Positions 9,862 through 18,690 of a DNA stretch of 64,000 nt are shown here, in pieces (within the stretch, counting starts at the first letter, position 1; every line of letters begins with the position of its first letter). Under the pieces are notes generated by a model. It had not been told where the DNA came from, ran no database searches, and was given only the letters and a program-made list of their open reading frames with translations. The translations under genes and the position numbers were made by a program. The DNA comes from Tomocerus qinae (Eukaryota > Arthropoda > Collembola > Entomobryomorpha > Tomoceridae): contig CM034546.1 of the NCBI GenBank assembly GCA_020055645.1, positions 65,596,001-65,660,000 on the forward strand, given 5' to 3'.

Positions 9862-10204
9862 ATAAGGGGGGTGGTGTGGCCACTCCCCCTTACGAAAAGA
9901 AATGATATGTGTTTTTATGAAAATGAGGCTAATTTTGGCTAGTTTTTCAAAAAACAGCAGTGTCTTGTTGTTTGGTGACGTCAGAATGGTTCTGAGGCGG
10001 CCATTTTGAATCCGGTGTCAAAAATGAGGAATGTTTGTCCGTTAAGAAAATATGACGTTTTGAAATCGTTTGTGTCGAATGGGAGACATTAGTCTTTATT
10101 TGCAAAGAGAATTGTGAAGAGAATATTATTTATTTTCTGCCTGAGAACCGGTTTGGACTGCCGCTGCTGCCACTATATACAAGAGTTTTTTGCAGAGCGG
10201 AGTT
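9862..10204 (+). promoter_or_regulatory. R terminal region on capsid segment
   Basis: Same CRE and TATA motifs as at 1048-1550. Identity ends in the first copy of the 15-bp repeat at about 10204, next to a short GT run. Its promoter would fire toward the 3' end of the capsid gene, where no plus-strand gene is visible. Confidence 0.45.
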
Positions 10205-10283
10205 TGTGTGTGTGTATAAAGGAAGTATTATGTACAGAATACATACTTATTATATTTTACAGATTGACAGAGTACAGATCTAT

Positions 10284-11477
10284 TTACATTACTCTATTTA
10301 CCGTAAAGTTTTCGGAATTATTGTGATACATATTTTCTGCATTAAAAACATTAGCAGTGCCTTTGCTGTCACAATGGTCATGAGAAACGGCAATGGTGAT
10401 AGCTGTTTCGAACATTAGATCAACACACACTTTAACTTCACTAGTGAATAAATCCATTAGATCACATACTTTAATGTATGCAGGGGCATAGCTGGGTGGA
10501 TCCATAACAGCTTCAAGTTGTCGTGAATGATACCAGCGATTAGCATTTGTTCCAGGATCTGGTCCCAATCGATAATTATCAACGTTTATGGTGTTTAAAT
10601 TCTTAAATGGCGACACATCTGGTTTCCATTCTCCAGGAGTATCGCTTGTTTCATGTAATCCAGATCCTAGGTTAACCCATCCAGCAAAGAATTGTGGGGC
10701 ATTCTGAAATGGCTTTTCTAGATTTGTTATTATAGAATAACATCTTCCAGGTAAGGTAGCACCAGCTTCCCTCAATCGGCTGCTTTGGAATTCAATTCTG
10801 GGAAGAAAAGTTGGATAGCCTTTTGAGTTCATAATTTGGCTCATTTCTTTTTGATTGCTGTTATCAACAGCACTTCCGTTGTTCCAATATCTTGCTCTGT
10901 AACCAGGTAGCAATCTGTTATTACGGATAAATCCCAAAGACACATTCATTGGGCCCCCAATAGTTCTAAAGTCGACATCAGTATTTTCCATCACAGTAAT
11001 GTTGGTTTTCATCATTTTCCAGCTCACATTAAGGATTTTAAATGCTGAGAATGCCTTCAGTATATTTCTTTCAGCAGAATCCGTGTAGAATTGCAAAGCA
11101 TTATCAGGAATTTCAAACCAATTTGAGTCAGATTTGTAATATCTTGGTGCTGCACTGCCTACTGTTGTACCAGCAACCCAGCCGTTGTCCTTGCAGCTTT
11201 TTAATCGCCAATAAGATCGGGATTTGAAATGTAGAGTGGTATTTAACATTGGCAGTGGTCTTAAAATAGTAGACACAACCGAAACATTAAAACCATTCAG
11301 ATTAGTTCCACCGCCTTTCCCTTTTGCATCGCGTTTAGTAACTTTGGTATCTTCAGGTCTTTCTTCTGTAGTGGGTGGTTTGGTTGTATTATCCTCAGCA
11401 GCATCGATTTCATCAAAAGTCCGCTTCAATTGTGGGTATCTTCGTCCATTAACCTCAGCAAGCGACTCAGAATCCAT
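10284..11477 (-). CDS. Parvovirus-type capsid protein (VP), 397 residues
   Basis: Intact ORF, ATG at 11475-11477, stop at 10284-10286. The first 50 or so residues are polar and charged. A Lys/Gly-rich stretch (GKGGG near residue 55) follows, matching the glycine-rich segment that precedes the jelly-roll core in parvovirus capsid proteins and lines the five-fold channel. The rest has the Asn/Pro/Trp-rich character of a jelly-roll capsid with long loops. No phospholipase A2 domain is present, and the length fits the short capsid proteins of Hamaparvovirinae-like viruses better than ambidensoviruses. The TATA box in the L region (about 11593-11600) lies about 120 bp upstream. The assignment rests on composition, glycine motif and the hairpin context, not on an alignment. 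No breaks are visible. Confidence 0.65.
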   Translation of the reverse strand: MDSESLAEVNGRRYPQLKRTFDEIDAAEDNTTKPPTTEERPEDTKVTKRDAKGKGGGTNLNGFNVSVVSTILRPLPMLNTTLHFKSRSYWRLKSCKDNGWVAGTTVGSAAPRYYKSDSNWFEIPDNALQFYTDSAERNILKAFSAFKILNVSWKMMKTNITVMENTDVDFRTIGGPMNVSLGFIRNNRLLPGYRARYWNNGSAVDNSNQKEMSQIMNSKGYPTFLPRIEFQSSRLREAGATLPGRCYSIITNLEKPFQNAPQFFAGWVNLGSGLHETSDTPGEWKPDVSPFKNLNTINVDNYRLGPDPGTNANRWYHSRQLEAVMDPPSYAPAYIKVCDLMDLFTSEVKVCVDLMFETAITIAVSHDHCDSKGTANVFNAENMYHNNSENFTVNRVM

Positions 11478-11562
11478 GATGATAATTAATTTCCAAAATT
11501 ATTAAATACTTGCAATAATTTCTGAAAATATCAATACTTGTTGTCTCTGCGAATACCAGACA

Positions 11563-11800
11563 GCAAATGAGCCTCCAAACCCCAACAACCTCCTTTTATA
11601 ACCTTCTCCCAACGTTTCTCGGACGTCCTGAGAACCTGTTTGTACCGCCGCTGGAGAAACCCTCGGGATTTTCCGTCAGCAGCGTCCGTCCTTGATAGAG
11701 GTCATTGATACACCCCAACGATTCTCCGACGTTCTGAGGCTCCTTGAACAAGGTCAATGATCTTTGTGGGAGGGGGGGCAGCCCCCCAACCAGCTTTTAT
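11563..11800 (-). promoter_or_regulatory. L terminal region, promoter of the capsid gene
   Basis: A TATA box on the minus strand (about 11593-11600) is followed by the shared sequence to 11563, where the segment-specific leader of the capsid gene begins. Shared with all other L regions except for the innermost 50 bp or so. Confidence 0.55.
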
Positions 11801-11993
11801 AGGCCTCGGGACAAAACAGCTCAACACTGTTGCCTTTTTCTTCCTTTTTCCACATTTCCCTGGGCCTAAAAGCCTCAAAAGAACCCAAACCTTCAACCAG
11901 AGCGTCGTCAGCAGCTGTTGGGGGTCGCTGGGGGGCCGCGTGGCCCCCCAGCACGTGAACAACGACCCCCAACAGCTGCTGACGACGCTCTGG
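11801..11993. repeat. Terminal palindrome 6, truncated at the host junction (centre 11945, orientation A)
   Basis: The left arm and the whole centre (11923-11967) are present, but only about 26 bp of the right arm remain before host ORC4 sequence starts at 11994. Integration breakpoints inside the terminal hairpin are typical of parvovirus DNA. Confidence 0.8.
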
Positions 11994-14661
11994 ATAGTAT
12001 TTGGCCCACCAGGGTGTGGCAAAACCACTGTAAGTTTCGTTACAATTTACTGTAAATTATTTTGCATTGTAAGATTAAGTTTTTGTTTAATTAGGTTTAT
12101 ATGACCTTGTTCCTAGCTGAAAATATTTTTTCATATATTGGCTGAATATAATTTAGTATTATAATGTACAATAAATGCTATATGATCTAACTTTTGTTAT
12201 TTGTAGCTAATTGAAGGAGTCGTTGCTAATCTTCATGAACAACATGAGGAGAAATTTTTTAATGGATGTGAAGTCGTGCGCTTAAATGGGTACATTTGTT
12301 CAACTTGGAAAAAGTCAGTACGAGAGATTTGCCATCAGCTAAAAGTAAAATCAATTTTGAAGGAAGATAACAATGACGGTGGAAGTGGTGAGTCAATTTG
12401 CAAAAGTGATGGTATGTTGCAGGAAATTCGTTCAGACCGCACATATGCAAATTGTAAATTGTCTACGATATTTGTGTTTTCAAAAACTAAAACTTCTCTT
12501 TTGAAAGAGCCCCGCGTAATTTAAATCCATCTAATGTACATGAAAGTACATTCGACATCCAAAAAGTTGTTTAGGCTACGTTTGTTAAAAATCAAAAATT
12601 GGTTTTTGAAACCACAATTATTCTAGGCATTTTGCATAATAGTATGTCTTGTATGTACATATTTCGTTTAAGTTTTATATTTAAAAAATTATTACATGAA
12701 TTTTATATGTTATTTTGGATGTATTACATTTGACGCTATTATATATTATATGGCTCCTGGTTTGTAGACGACCTTGGAAATGTATTTATTTTGTTGAAAG
12801 AAAGTTTTTATAAACTTAAAAAAGCTGTGGTTTTTATATTGGACAACTTGGAGTTATTTGTCGACGGGAATCAAATTTTGTTGTACAATTTATTCGACCT
12901 ATCATCTATAAACAGCACAATTCACATTTGTGTAATTGGTTTAACATGTCGCGTGGACGTTCTTGAGTTGTTTGAAAAACGAGTGAAGTCCAGATTTTCT
13001 CACCGTCAAATAAACCTCGTCAATCATTTTGATACTTTTGAGAACTACAGCCTTTGTGCTAAGAACTTACTGGAACACCCAAAGGTAAATTTTTATTAAC
13101 ATTTTTATAAACTTCTTTTTGAGATGACAAATTGTATTCAAATAAAATAACAAAATTGAAATAGGACGGAGCTTGGAATTTGGATGTACTGAAGATCTTT
13201 GAGTCTGATAAAGTAAAAAAACTGCTTAAAATGATGTATTTTAACAACAAATCTCTTGCAGATCTGGTAACATATCTGGTAAGATTCCACATTACTGAAT
13301 CCGCTTAAAAAAATTAAATATCTTAATTACCCTTACATAAAGTAGTCGACGAAAGTCATCAGCATCGGAGTTGTTTCAACTTCTATTCTAGATGTGTGTG
13401 TTAGGGGGAGAGCACAGCATCTACTATAGTAGTAGAGCTTTGCTACCGCTCAAGCCTGGGGTGGCTTACTTGCAGTGACTCCCGGACAACTTTACTGAGT
13501 GTACAGACTTACACGAAGAGACTTTGGTGAGGGGTACTGAACCATTATGTGGTACAGCCCTACACAGTCCCGTACTCTACCTATCTGTGCTTAGGTGGCA
13601 AGGTTAGGTGAGCTGACCACATTAGGTATGACAGTCATCGCAACCTCCCGCATCCCTTCGCATGTGCTCCTCAGTCCAGTATATCACTAGGTAAACTCGT
13701 AGTGTACACCTAACCAAGAGAGCAATCTGCACACTGCAGACAGGGTAAGGAAAGATAGTCATATTGTCACCAAGATAGGCAAATCAATGCTAATAACGAA
13801 TATACGGCAAAGATAGCTTCTCCCAATTCCAGACTAACTAACACACAACCTGAGGCGCTCTTAGGATTCGAACCCAAGATTGCAGACAGCCAGCCAGGTT
13901 TTTACACCATTAGACCGTCCTGTACGCCTATTCTAGATACTCAAACTGTCTCAAACTACTTGTTATCCTGTTAATTACGATTTGCAAAATTGATTTTTAA
14001 AAAAACTTGATAAGTTCTGTGCATTTATATAAAAAAGAATTTAACATTATTTTAGTATACGGTGCTACTGGTGACTGACCGGAATCTGAAAGTTGCAGAC
14101 TTCCAAACGGCATTTAAAAATATGTTTCCGCAGTCTTCTAAAGTTCAAATGGTATTAGATTTAGCTGTCACCGACCTACTTCCTGTAAGTTGTTTTCAAA
14201 AGTAGTAATGCAATTTTAAATTGTTACCATTTTCATAATTTTATTATTTCTTTCTTTGGATTTCAGTTGATTGCCATATATAAAAATATACAAAGTAACA
14301 CACAACGGGCAATGAAGCCTAAAGATTTATACAGCATTGTAGCCAAAATATCTTTACGATTTGGACTAAAACGAAAGGATTTTATGAACTCAGTGTCAAG
14401 AATCCATGTAAATGCCGTTATAAAAATTATGTTTAACAATTATTTACTTATTTGATTCCGAATTGATAATTAATGATATTTTGGTTTTTGATCACTATGT
14501 TACAGGAATTGAAACTGATAGAAACCATTGAAAGTACCCGAAGAGTGGGCGAAATTATTGACTTTGATACGAATTTCAAGACGAACATAAGCTATTTGGA
14601 ATTCAGAGAGATATGGTCTACTTACCCTAATCTTCCGACAGACTATTTGGAAATTTTGTAA
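11994..14661 (+). CDS. ORC4: Origin recognition complex subunit 4, 5'-truncated by viral junction
   Basis: ORC4 is an AAA+ subunit of the origin recognition complex, which binds replication origins in the nucleus and loads MCM helicase. Exons: 11994-12029, 12207-12387, 12768-13084, 13166-13279, 14056-14184, 14267-14407 and 14506-14661. All junctions are GT-AG and keep frame, giving 357 residues. Walker A (GPPGCGKT) is in the first visible exon. A Walker B-like FILDNLELF and the highly ORC4-specific GLTCRVDVLE...EKRVKSRFSHRQ stretch lie in exon 3. The winged-helix C-terminus ends at a natural stop. Compared with about 436 residues in human ORC4, only the 65 or so residues before Walker A are missing. 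They must lie left of the viral array or be lost. The exon abuts the viral palindrome directly. Other parts look fully functional. Confidence 0.88.
13340..13935 (-). repeat. tRNA-derived SINE-like insertion in ORC4 intron
   Basis: On the minus strand, 13922-13863 contains an A-box-like GGTCTAATGGTGTAA and a B box GGTTCGAATCC (13864-13873 reversed), the internal RNA polymerase III promoter of tRNA-derived SINEs. The GC content of this stretch is clearly above that of the intron around it. The ends are not sharp to me, and no target duplication was identified. Confidence 0.5.
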
Positions 14662-15341
14662 TTGTTATAATTGCTTTTCATATTAATCAATTTTTCACAC
14701 TTTCTCTTTTTCAGTAATTGACTTTAAATTGATTGCTAAATAGTTTTTAGGACACCGTTATTTACTACTAGTTACTGTAGTTATAGATGTTTAATAGGTA
14801 GATAAATACTTAAAAGGTTAGTATAAGTGTTTTTTCTAATAATTCTTTGCTTTTCTTATAACATGATACTCTGAATCTGATTTAGAATATAAATATAACA
14901 TTGTTTTATCGTTTATGACTAATTTCTGGGTACATGCTTTAACGTAGTGACCGTTGACTGTAGTTGTGGGCGATTTATAAGTAAAATGAAAATACATATA
15001 TGATATTACAATATTAAGAAAAGTAGTGCGTATGTTTATCAATATCATATATCATTTTTTGAATAAAATTTATTAACATGTCAATTTTTAGATCCACGTT
15101 TTACATGTTTGATAGTAAATATGTTTTAAATTACAATATTATTGCCTCAGAACACCATTCGTCCCTAAAGAGTGGGGAAAGCGTGCATTCACCCTCAGTT
15201 TGGTACAGTAAATGACCTACATCCTATCCCAGGCGTATGTGTATTGACCATTTGCTCTAACCAAACCGAAAGTGGATACAGGTTTTTCCATCTTTAAGAG
15301 ACGCATTAAGATAGTTTTTCAAACAATTTAAAATTTGTCCT
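14662..15341. other. Intergenic region
   Basis: The 3' flank of ORC4 and the 3' flank of the convergent receptor gene. A higher-GC stretch at about 15145-15305 looks like a degraded repeat. No supported gene. Confidence 0.4.
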
Positions 15342-17579
15342 CTAATGCCTCCCCAGCATTGGAAAAAGCTCGATTCCAAATGCTAAGATACCTGTGGTGA
15401 TGGCAATAAAATAAATATAGAATACAGATGCAATACTTGAATTGCTAAATGATTCATTTGTGTTCGAATGTCGAGAAAACTCTGAAAAATTCTGATTAAT
15501 TTTTAGATAGGTTCTGATTTCCTTTTCTTCAAAGTAGATATTCCACGTTTCAAAGAGCCAGTATAATCCTGAGCTCATTATGCTCTGCATTCTTAAATTC
15601 AAATGATACCTATTAAAATAATGTGGAATATCAAAGACACTTTGAAATTTAAGAATATTTTCAGTCTTTCTTTCGTAAACATTATTTAAAAACAAATATT
15701 TAGAGAAAATGTCCAACCAACCAGAGGGACCAACAAATGCACTGTTTTTGCAATTTTTCAAAAAATTGCGATTGATTGTAAAAAATGAAATTCGATTCTT
15801 TTGGTAATCACCAAAAGTGCCAATGAGATATCTAGAAGGAAATCCACGTAGAATTTTAAATGCGAAAAGTGAATTATGATCACTTTGATTCTTTTCTATA
15901 CGGATGTTGATTTCATTTTTATTAATTTTCACATCTTTAAAACTATGGATTAGCATTTCTTTGTTTGGGATATTCCAGCTATTAAAATTATCCAGTTGTA
16001 ACTTCATTTTCTGAAGATAATCTACTTTTAATTCACTCGTATCATTGCAAGATTTAAGGTTGGTTATATTATTTTGCCCAAATAATTGAAAATACTGTGA
16101 CAATTCTGGATCTGTACAAACAGGAAATAAAATGAGGTAAGTTGCATTAAAAATTCCTGGTCGAATGCCATCTGCTTTAGATAATTCCCAATTATCAATT
16201 TCGCTACTAAAAGCACTAATTGCGAAATTGTTTAGATCTTTATAACTAGTGTATTTACTTTCCATTTGCAATGGCGAAACCAATTGGCTGACAATTATAG
16301 ATTTATAAGCATTGCTAAGAATAAGTCCTGAAATTGTCCAAAGCCCAAATGTCATCACTAACTTCATTTTGTCCATCCGCTTGTCTCTTGATACTCCTTG
16401 CTCCAATAAAATTTGTAGGAATTGAAAAACTGCATTTGAAAACAAATACAAATTTTTTATCCACGGAGTAAATATCCCATAATTGTTTCCATTAAATGCC
16501 ACAGCCCTGCAAAATGATACCAGGGATAATAGAAACAAGGACAATATTATTAGTGTCCAACTTATTTTGTCAAATGGAACTAAATACATTTTCCAATTAA
16601 CATGTTTCTGCAATCCTGAGCAGGTAGCCCAATTCCAATTTTCTTCTCCAGTCGCTACATAAAGTAATGGATCGATAGATGATTTGTAAATGTGTTTTAA
16701 ATTAGAATCAATAGAATTGAGTAAGATTGTCCTAATTACATTCCTGAAACTTAATGACTGATTTTTTAATGGTGTGAATGGCGATATCTGTCTGTTGGTA
16801 CTGATATTGATTGAGATGTTGCTTTCATAAGAACTTAGAATTATTTTTCCCGTCTCATACTGTAATTCAGTGCATTTACTAATTTCGGGAAATTGTTTAA
16901 ATCGGTTCACGTAAATATATCTTTCAAACTCAAGTAATAAATCAGATGTCAAAATTTTGAATTGGGATTCCTTCAACAGAGCGATTGTGTCTTCACCTTC
17001 GTTGCAACTTATTAGACAAGTCTTGCAATACAAAGACATTTCCTTGATGGAGTATTCGCCTTTGGAATCTTTATCAATCGGTAGATAAATTGGATACACA
17101 TTTGGAGACAACATAAAATATCGAAGGATACCAAACATTAATGTTTGTGGAAGGATAACCAGTTCGATTCCGTAAGCACAAAATGACATCAAGGACGGAG
17201 AGTAATTGCCTGTCAAACAGCTCACTCCGTAAGTTAGGTAAGACTTTCCAATGTATTTCATGGTATCGATATCAAAGTTTTGGAAAATAGTAATTCTTGT
17301 GTAAGGGAGTATCCACTTCCTCCATTCTAAATGGATTTCCGATTTTGATTTTGATGCCTGTTCCAAGCTTGTTATCATAAGTGGTGAACGTATTTCCCCA
17401 AAATGAGACAGAAACGGAGCCGATGTATCATAATAAATTGAAACACTATAAAGTTCATTAAAAGATTCAATTATTTTATTTAAACCTTCTATTTTTATGT
17501 ATTCTTTTGTGACTGTTCTATTAACTTCACTGTATGCTAAAACTGTTCCTATAATCACAAATAAAAAATTCAACTTCAT
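15342..17579 (-). CDS. Divergent ionotropic receptor (IR), chemosensory type
   Basis: Intronless ORF of 745 residues starting at the ATG at 17579. A signal peptide covers about residues 1-16. The large extracellular ligand-binding region reaches to about 340, with many N-glycosylation sites. A first membrane helix lies at about 341-362 and a pore-loop region at about 375-395. A helix at about 405-432 has LSNAYKSIIVSQLVSP in the place of the SYTANLAAF gate motif of ionotropic glutamate receptors. The second ligand-binding half and a last helix at about 715-738 follow. Divergent insect-type IRs of the ligand-gated ion channel family sit in dendritic membranes of chemosensory neurons. The degenerate gate motif and single exon fit lineage-specific IRs. 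The ligand cannot be predicted. No breaks. Confidence 0.82.
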   Translation of the reverse strand: MKLNFLFVIIGTVLAYSEVNRTVTKEYIKIEGLNKIIESFNELYSVSIYYDTSAPFLSHFGEIRSPLMITSLEQASKSKSEIHLEWRKWILPYTRITIFQNFDIDTMKYIGKSYLTYGVSCLTGNYSPSLMSFCAYGIELVILPQTLMFGILRYFMLSPNVYPIYLPIDKDSKGEYSIKEMSLYCKTCLISCNEGEDTIALLKESQFKILTSDLLLEFERYIYVNRFKQFPEISKCTELQYETGKIILSSYESNISINISTNRQISPFTPLKNQSLSFRNVIRTILLNSIDSNLKHIYKSSIDPLLYVATGEENWNWATCSGLQKHVNWKMYLVPFDKISWTLIILSLFLLSLVSFCRAVAFNGNNYGIFTPWIKNLYLFSNAVFQFLQILLEQGVSRDKRMDKMKLVMTFGLWTISGLILSNAYKSIIVSQLVSPLQMESKYTSYKDLNNFAISAFSSEIDNWELSKADGIRPGIFNATYLILFPVCTDPELSQYFQLFGQNNITNLKSCNDTSELKVDYLQKMKLQLDNFNSWNIPNKEMLIHSFKDVKINKNEINIRIEKNQSDHNSLFAFKILRGFPSRYLIGTFGDYQKNRISFFTINRNFLKNCKNSAFVGPSGWLDIFSKYLFLNNVYERKTENILKFQSVFDIPHYFNRYHLNLRMQSIMSSGLYWLFETWNIYFEEKEIRTYLKINQNFSEFSRHSNTNESFSNSSIASVFYIYFIAITTGILAFGIELFPMLGRH

Positions 17580-18690
17580 TTTTGAATTTTCAAAATGTGT
17601 TGAGATATTTAAGATATATTTCTATACTATAGTAATTGGTAAAAACAATTTTACTTATAAAAATTAAATATTATCACACAGAAAACTAAGATATTATACA
17701 GTGACGGTAGACTTACTGACCTGCTAAAATCTTTAGGCACGTGTATACGCTATGTAGTTAACAAAATTATGTATAATCGATTTTTGAATGGAATTTACAG
17801 CAAGATTATTAAAATTTAAACGCATATGAGATAAAAGCGGCACTAGAAAATCCACTTAGAAATCAATAGGTTAGGAATATAATTTGTTTGTTTAAGGTGG
17901 TGGTGGTTTTGTACTAAAAGCTGTTGAGACGTAATTTCTAACCGAATATTAAATTTATGGGAGTTTATTGTTTATTATAATATAACCAAAAAATTATTAG
18001 AATATGGATACCTAGTCAAACACTTTAGAGTTGTAAAACAGTAAAAAGTTATAATCAATTTTATTTTCTAGAGATTAAAATTCTTATTAAAATGAATATA
18101 ATGTATTATTATATATACAACCTTTTTTGATGGTTTTACTATAAAATCTTTGACTATGAATCTATATTCTATATAATCTATAAATGCATTATTAGATAGT
18201 GGCTTCTTTACGTCTTCGTTTGATTTATGTATTTGGCATGTTAGTAATAAATTAATTTTCTCATTTTTGCTAAATAAAATTGCGTTAAAAATTCCTTGAT
18301 ACTCTTTAAGTAGTCATGATATATTTTAATATGACTTGAGATATTTGGAGGAACTTTGTAATATTTCTTAGGGGTAATATTCTCGATAGGTTCATCATGG
18401 AAAATACAAGCTGATAAATTGAGACAAGTAATGCCCTTCCTCAAGAAATAGTTTTCAAACAACTTAGTACGTAACAATAAAAACAAGGATATAGCTAAAT
18501 AATTAGAATTAAGCAAAAAATACAATAATAAAATAATACTTAATTAAGAACAAACATGCCAAAAATTGAAAAACTAGTATATATTTTTAATGTGATAACA
18601 ATGGTAAACCAAAATGTCTATTAAAAACAGATATACCAGATTAGAAATGACTAAAACATAAATATCAAGATGTTAGTATGAGAGAACGAA
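17580..18690. other. Intergenic region between IR and zinc-finger gene
   Basis: AT-rich. A minus-strand frame at 18241-18525 (94 codons) has no recognisable features, and I do not call it a gene. Nothing else seen. Confidence 0.4.

Larger units (their letters stand above)
9717..11945 (+). mobile_element. Viral capsid segment (R left, L right)
   Basis: Centre-to-centre length is 2228 bp, within about 1 % of the other segment. It shares about 340 bp of R region (9862-10204) and about 240 bp of L region (11563-11800) with it, while everything between is different and carries the capsid gene on the minus strand. Equal length with shared ends and different content is the pattern of co-packaged genome segments or of a helper and satellite. 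Confidence 0.75.
1..11993. mobile_element. Endogenous parvovirus-like multi-segment array
   Basis: Seen: six copies of one 289-bp palindrome separate five intervals of 2199-2228 bp, and a sixth partial interval runs off the left edge. Each palindrome has an asymmetric centre that occurs in two reverse-complement forms. The terminal non-coding regions (here called L and R) are shared by intervals with different coding content. Known: terminal hairpins in flip/flop states belong to Parvoviridae and their rolling-hairpin replication. Bidnaviridae have divided genomes, and I recall a report of a segmented cricket densovirus. Inferred: this is a recent integration of concatemeric viral DNA, because copies are nearly identical and ORFs are open. 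The right end abuts host ORC4 sequence; the left end is outside the window. A misassembled viral contig joined to host DNA is the main alternative. Confidence 0.82.

Noticed and set aside
10114..10418. Plus-strand frames of 70 codons left of the capsid gene
   Set aside because: They lie in the R region and over the capsid gene 3' end, with no domain; treated as chance frames.
11994..12029. The P-loop next to the array as a viral replication helicase
   Set aside because: It splices in frame into exons with ORC4-specific sequence, so it belongs to the host gene.
13863..13922. A functional tRNA gene
   Set aside because: A- and B-box-like motifs are present, but the sequence does not fold into a convincing cloverleaf with acceptor pairing; a SINE fits better.
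18241..18525. 94-codon minus-strand ORF between the IR and the zinc-finger gene
   Set aside because: AT-rich, no motif, no splice context and no paralogue in the window.
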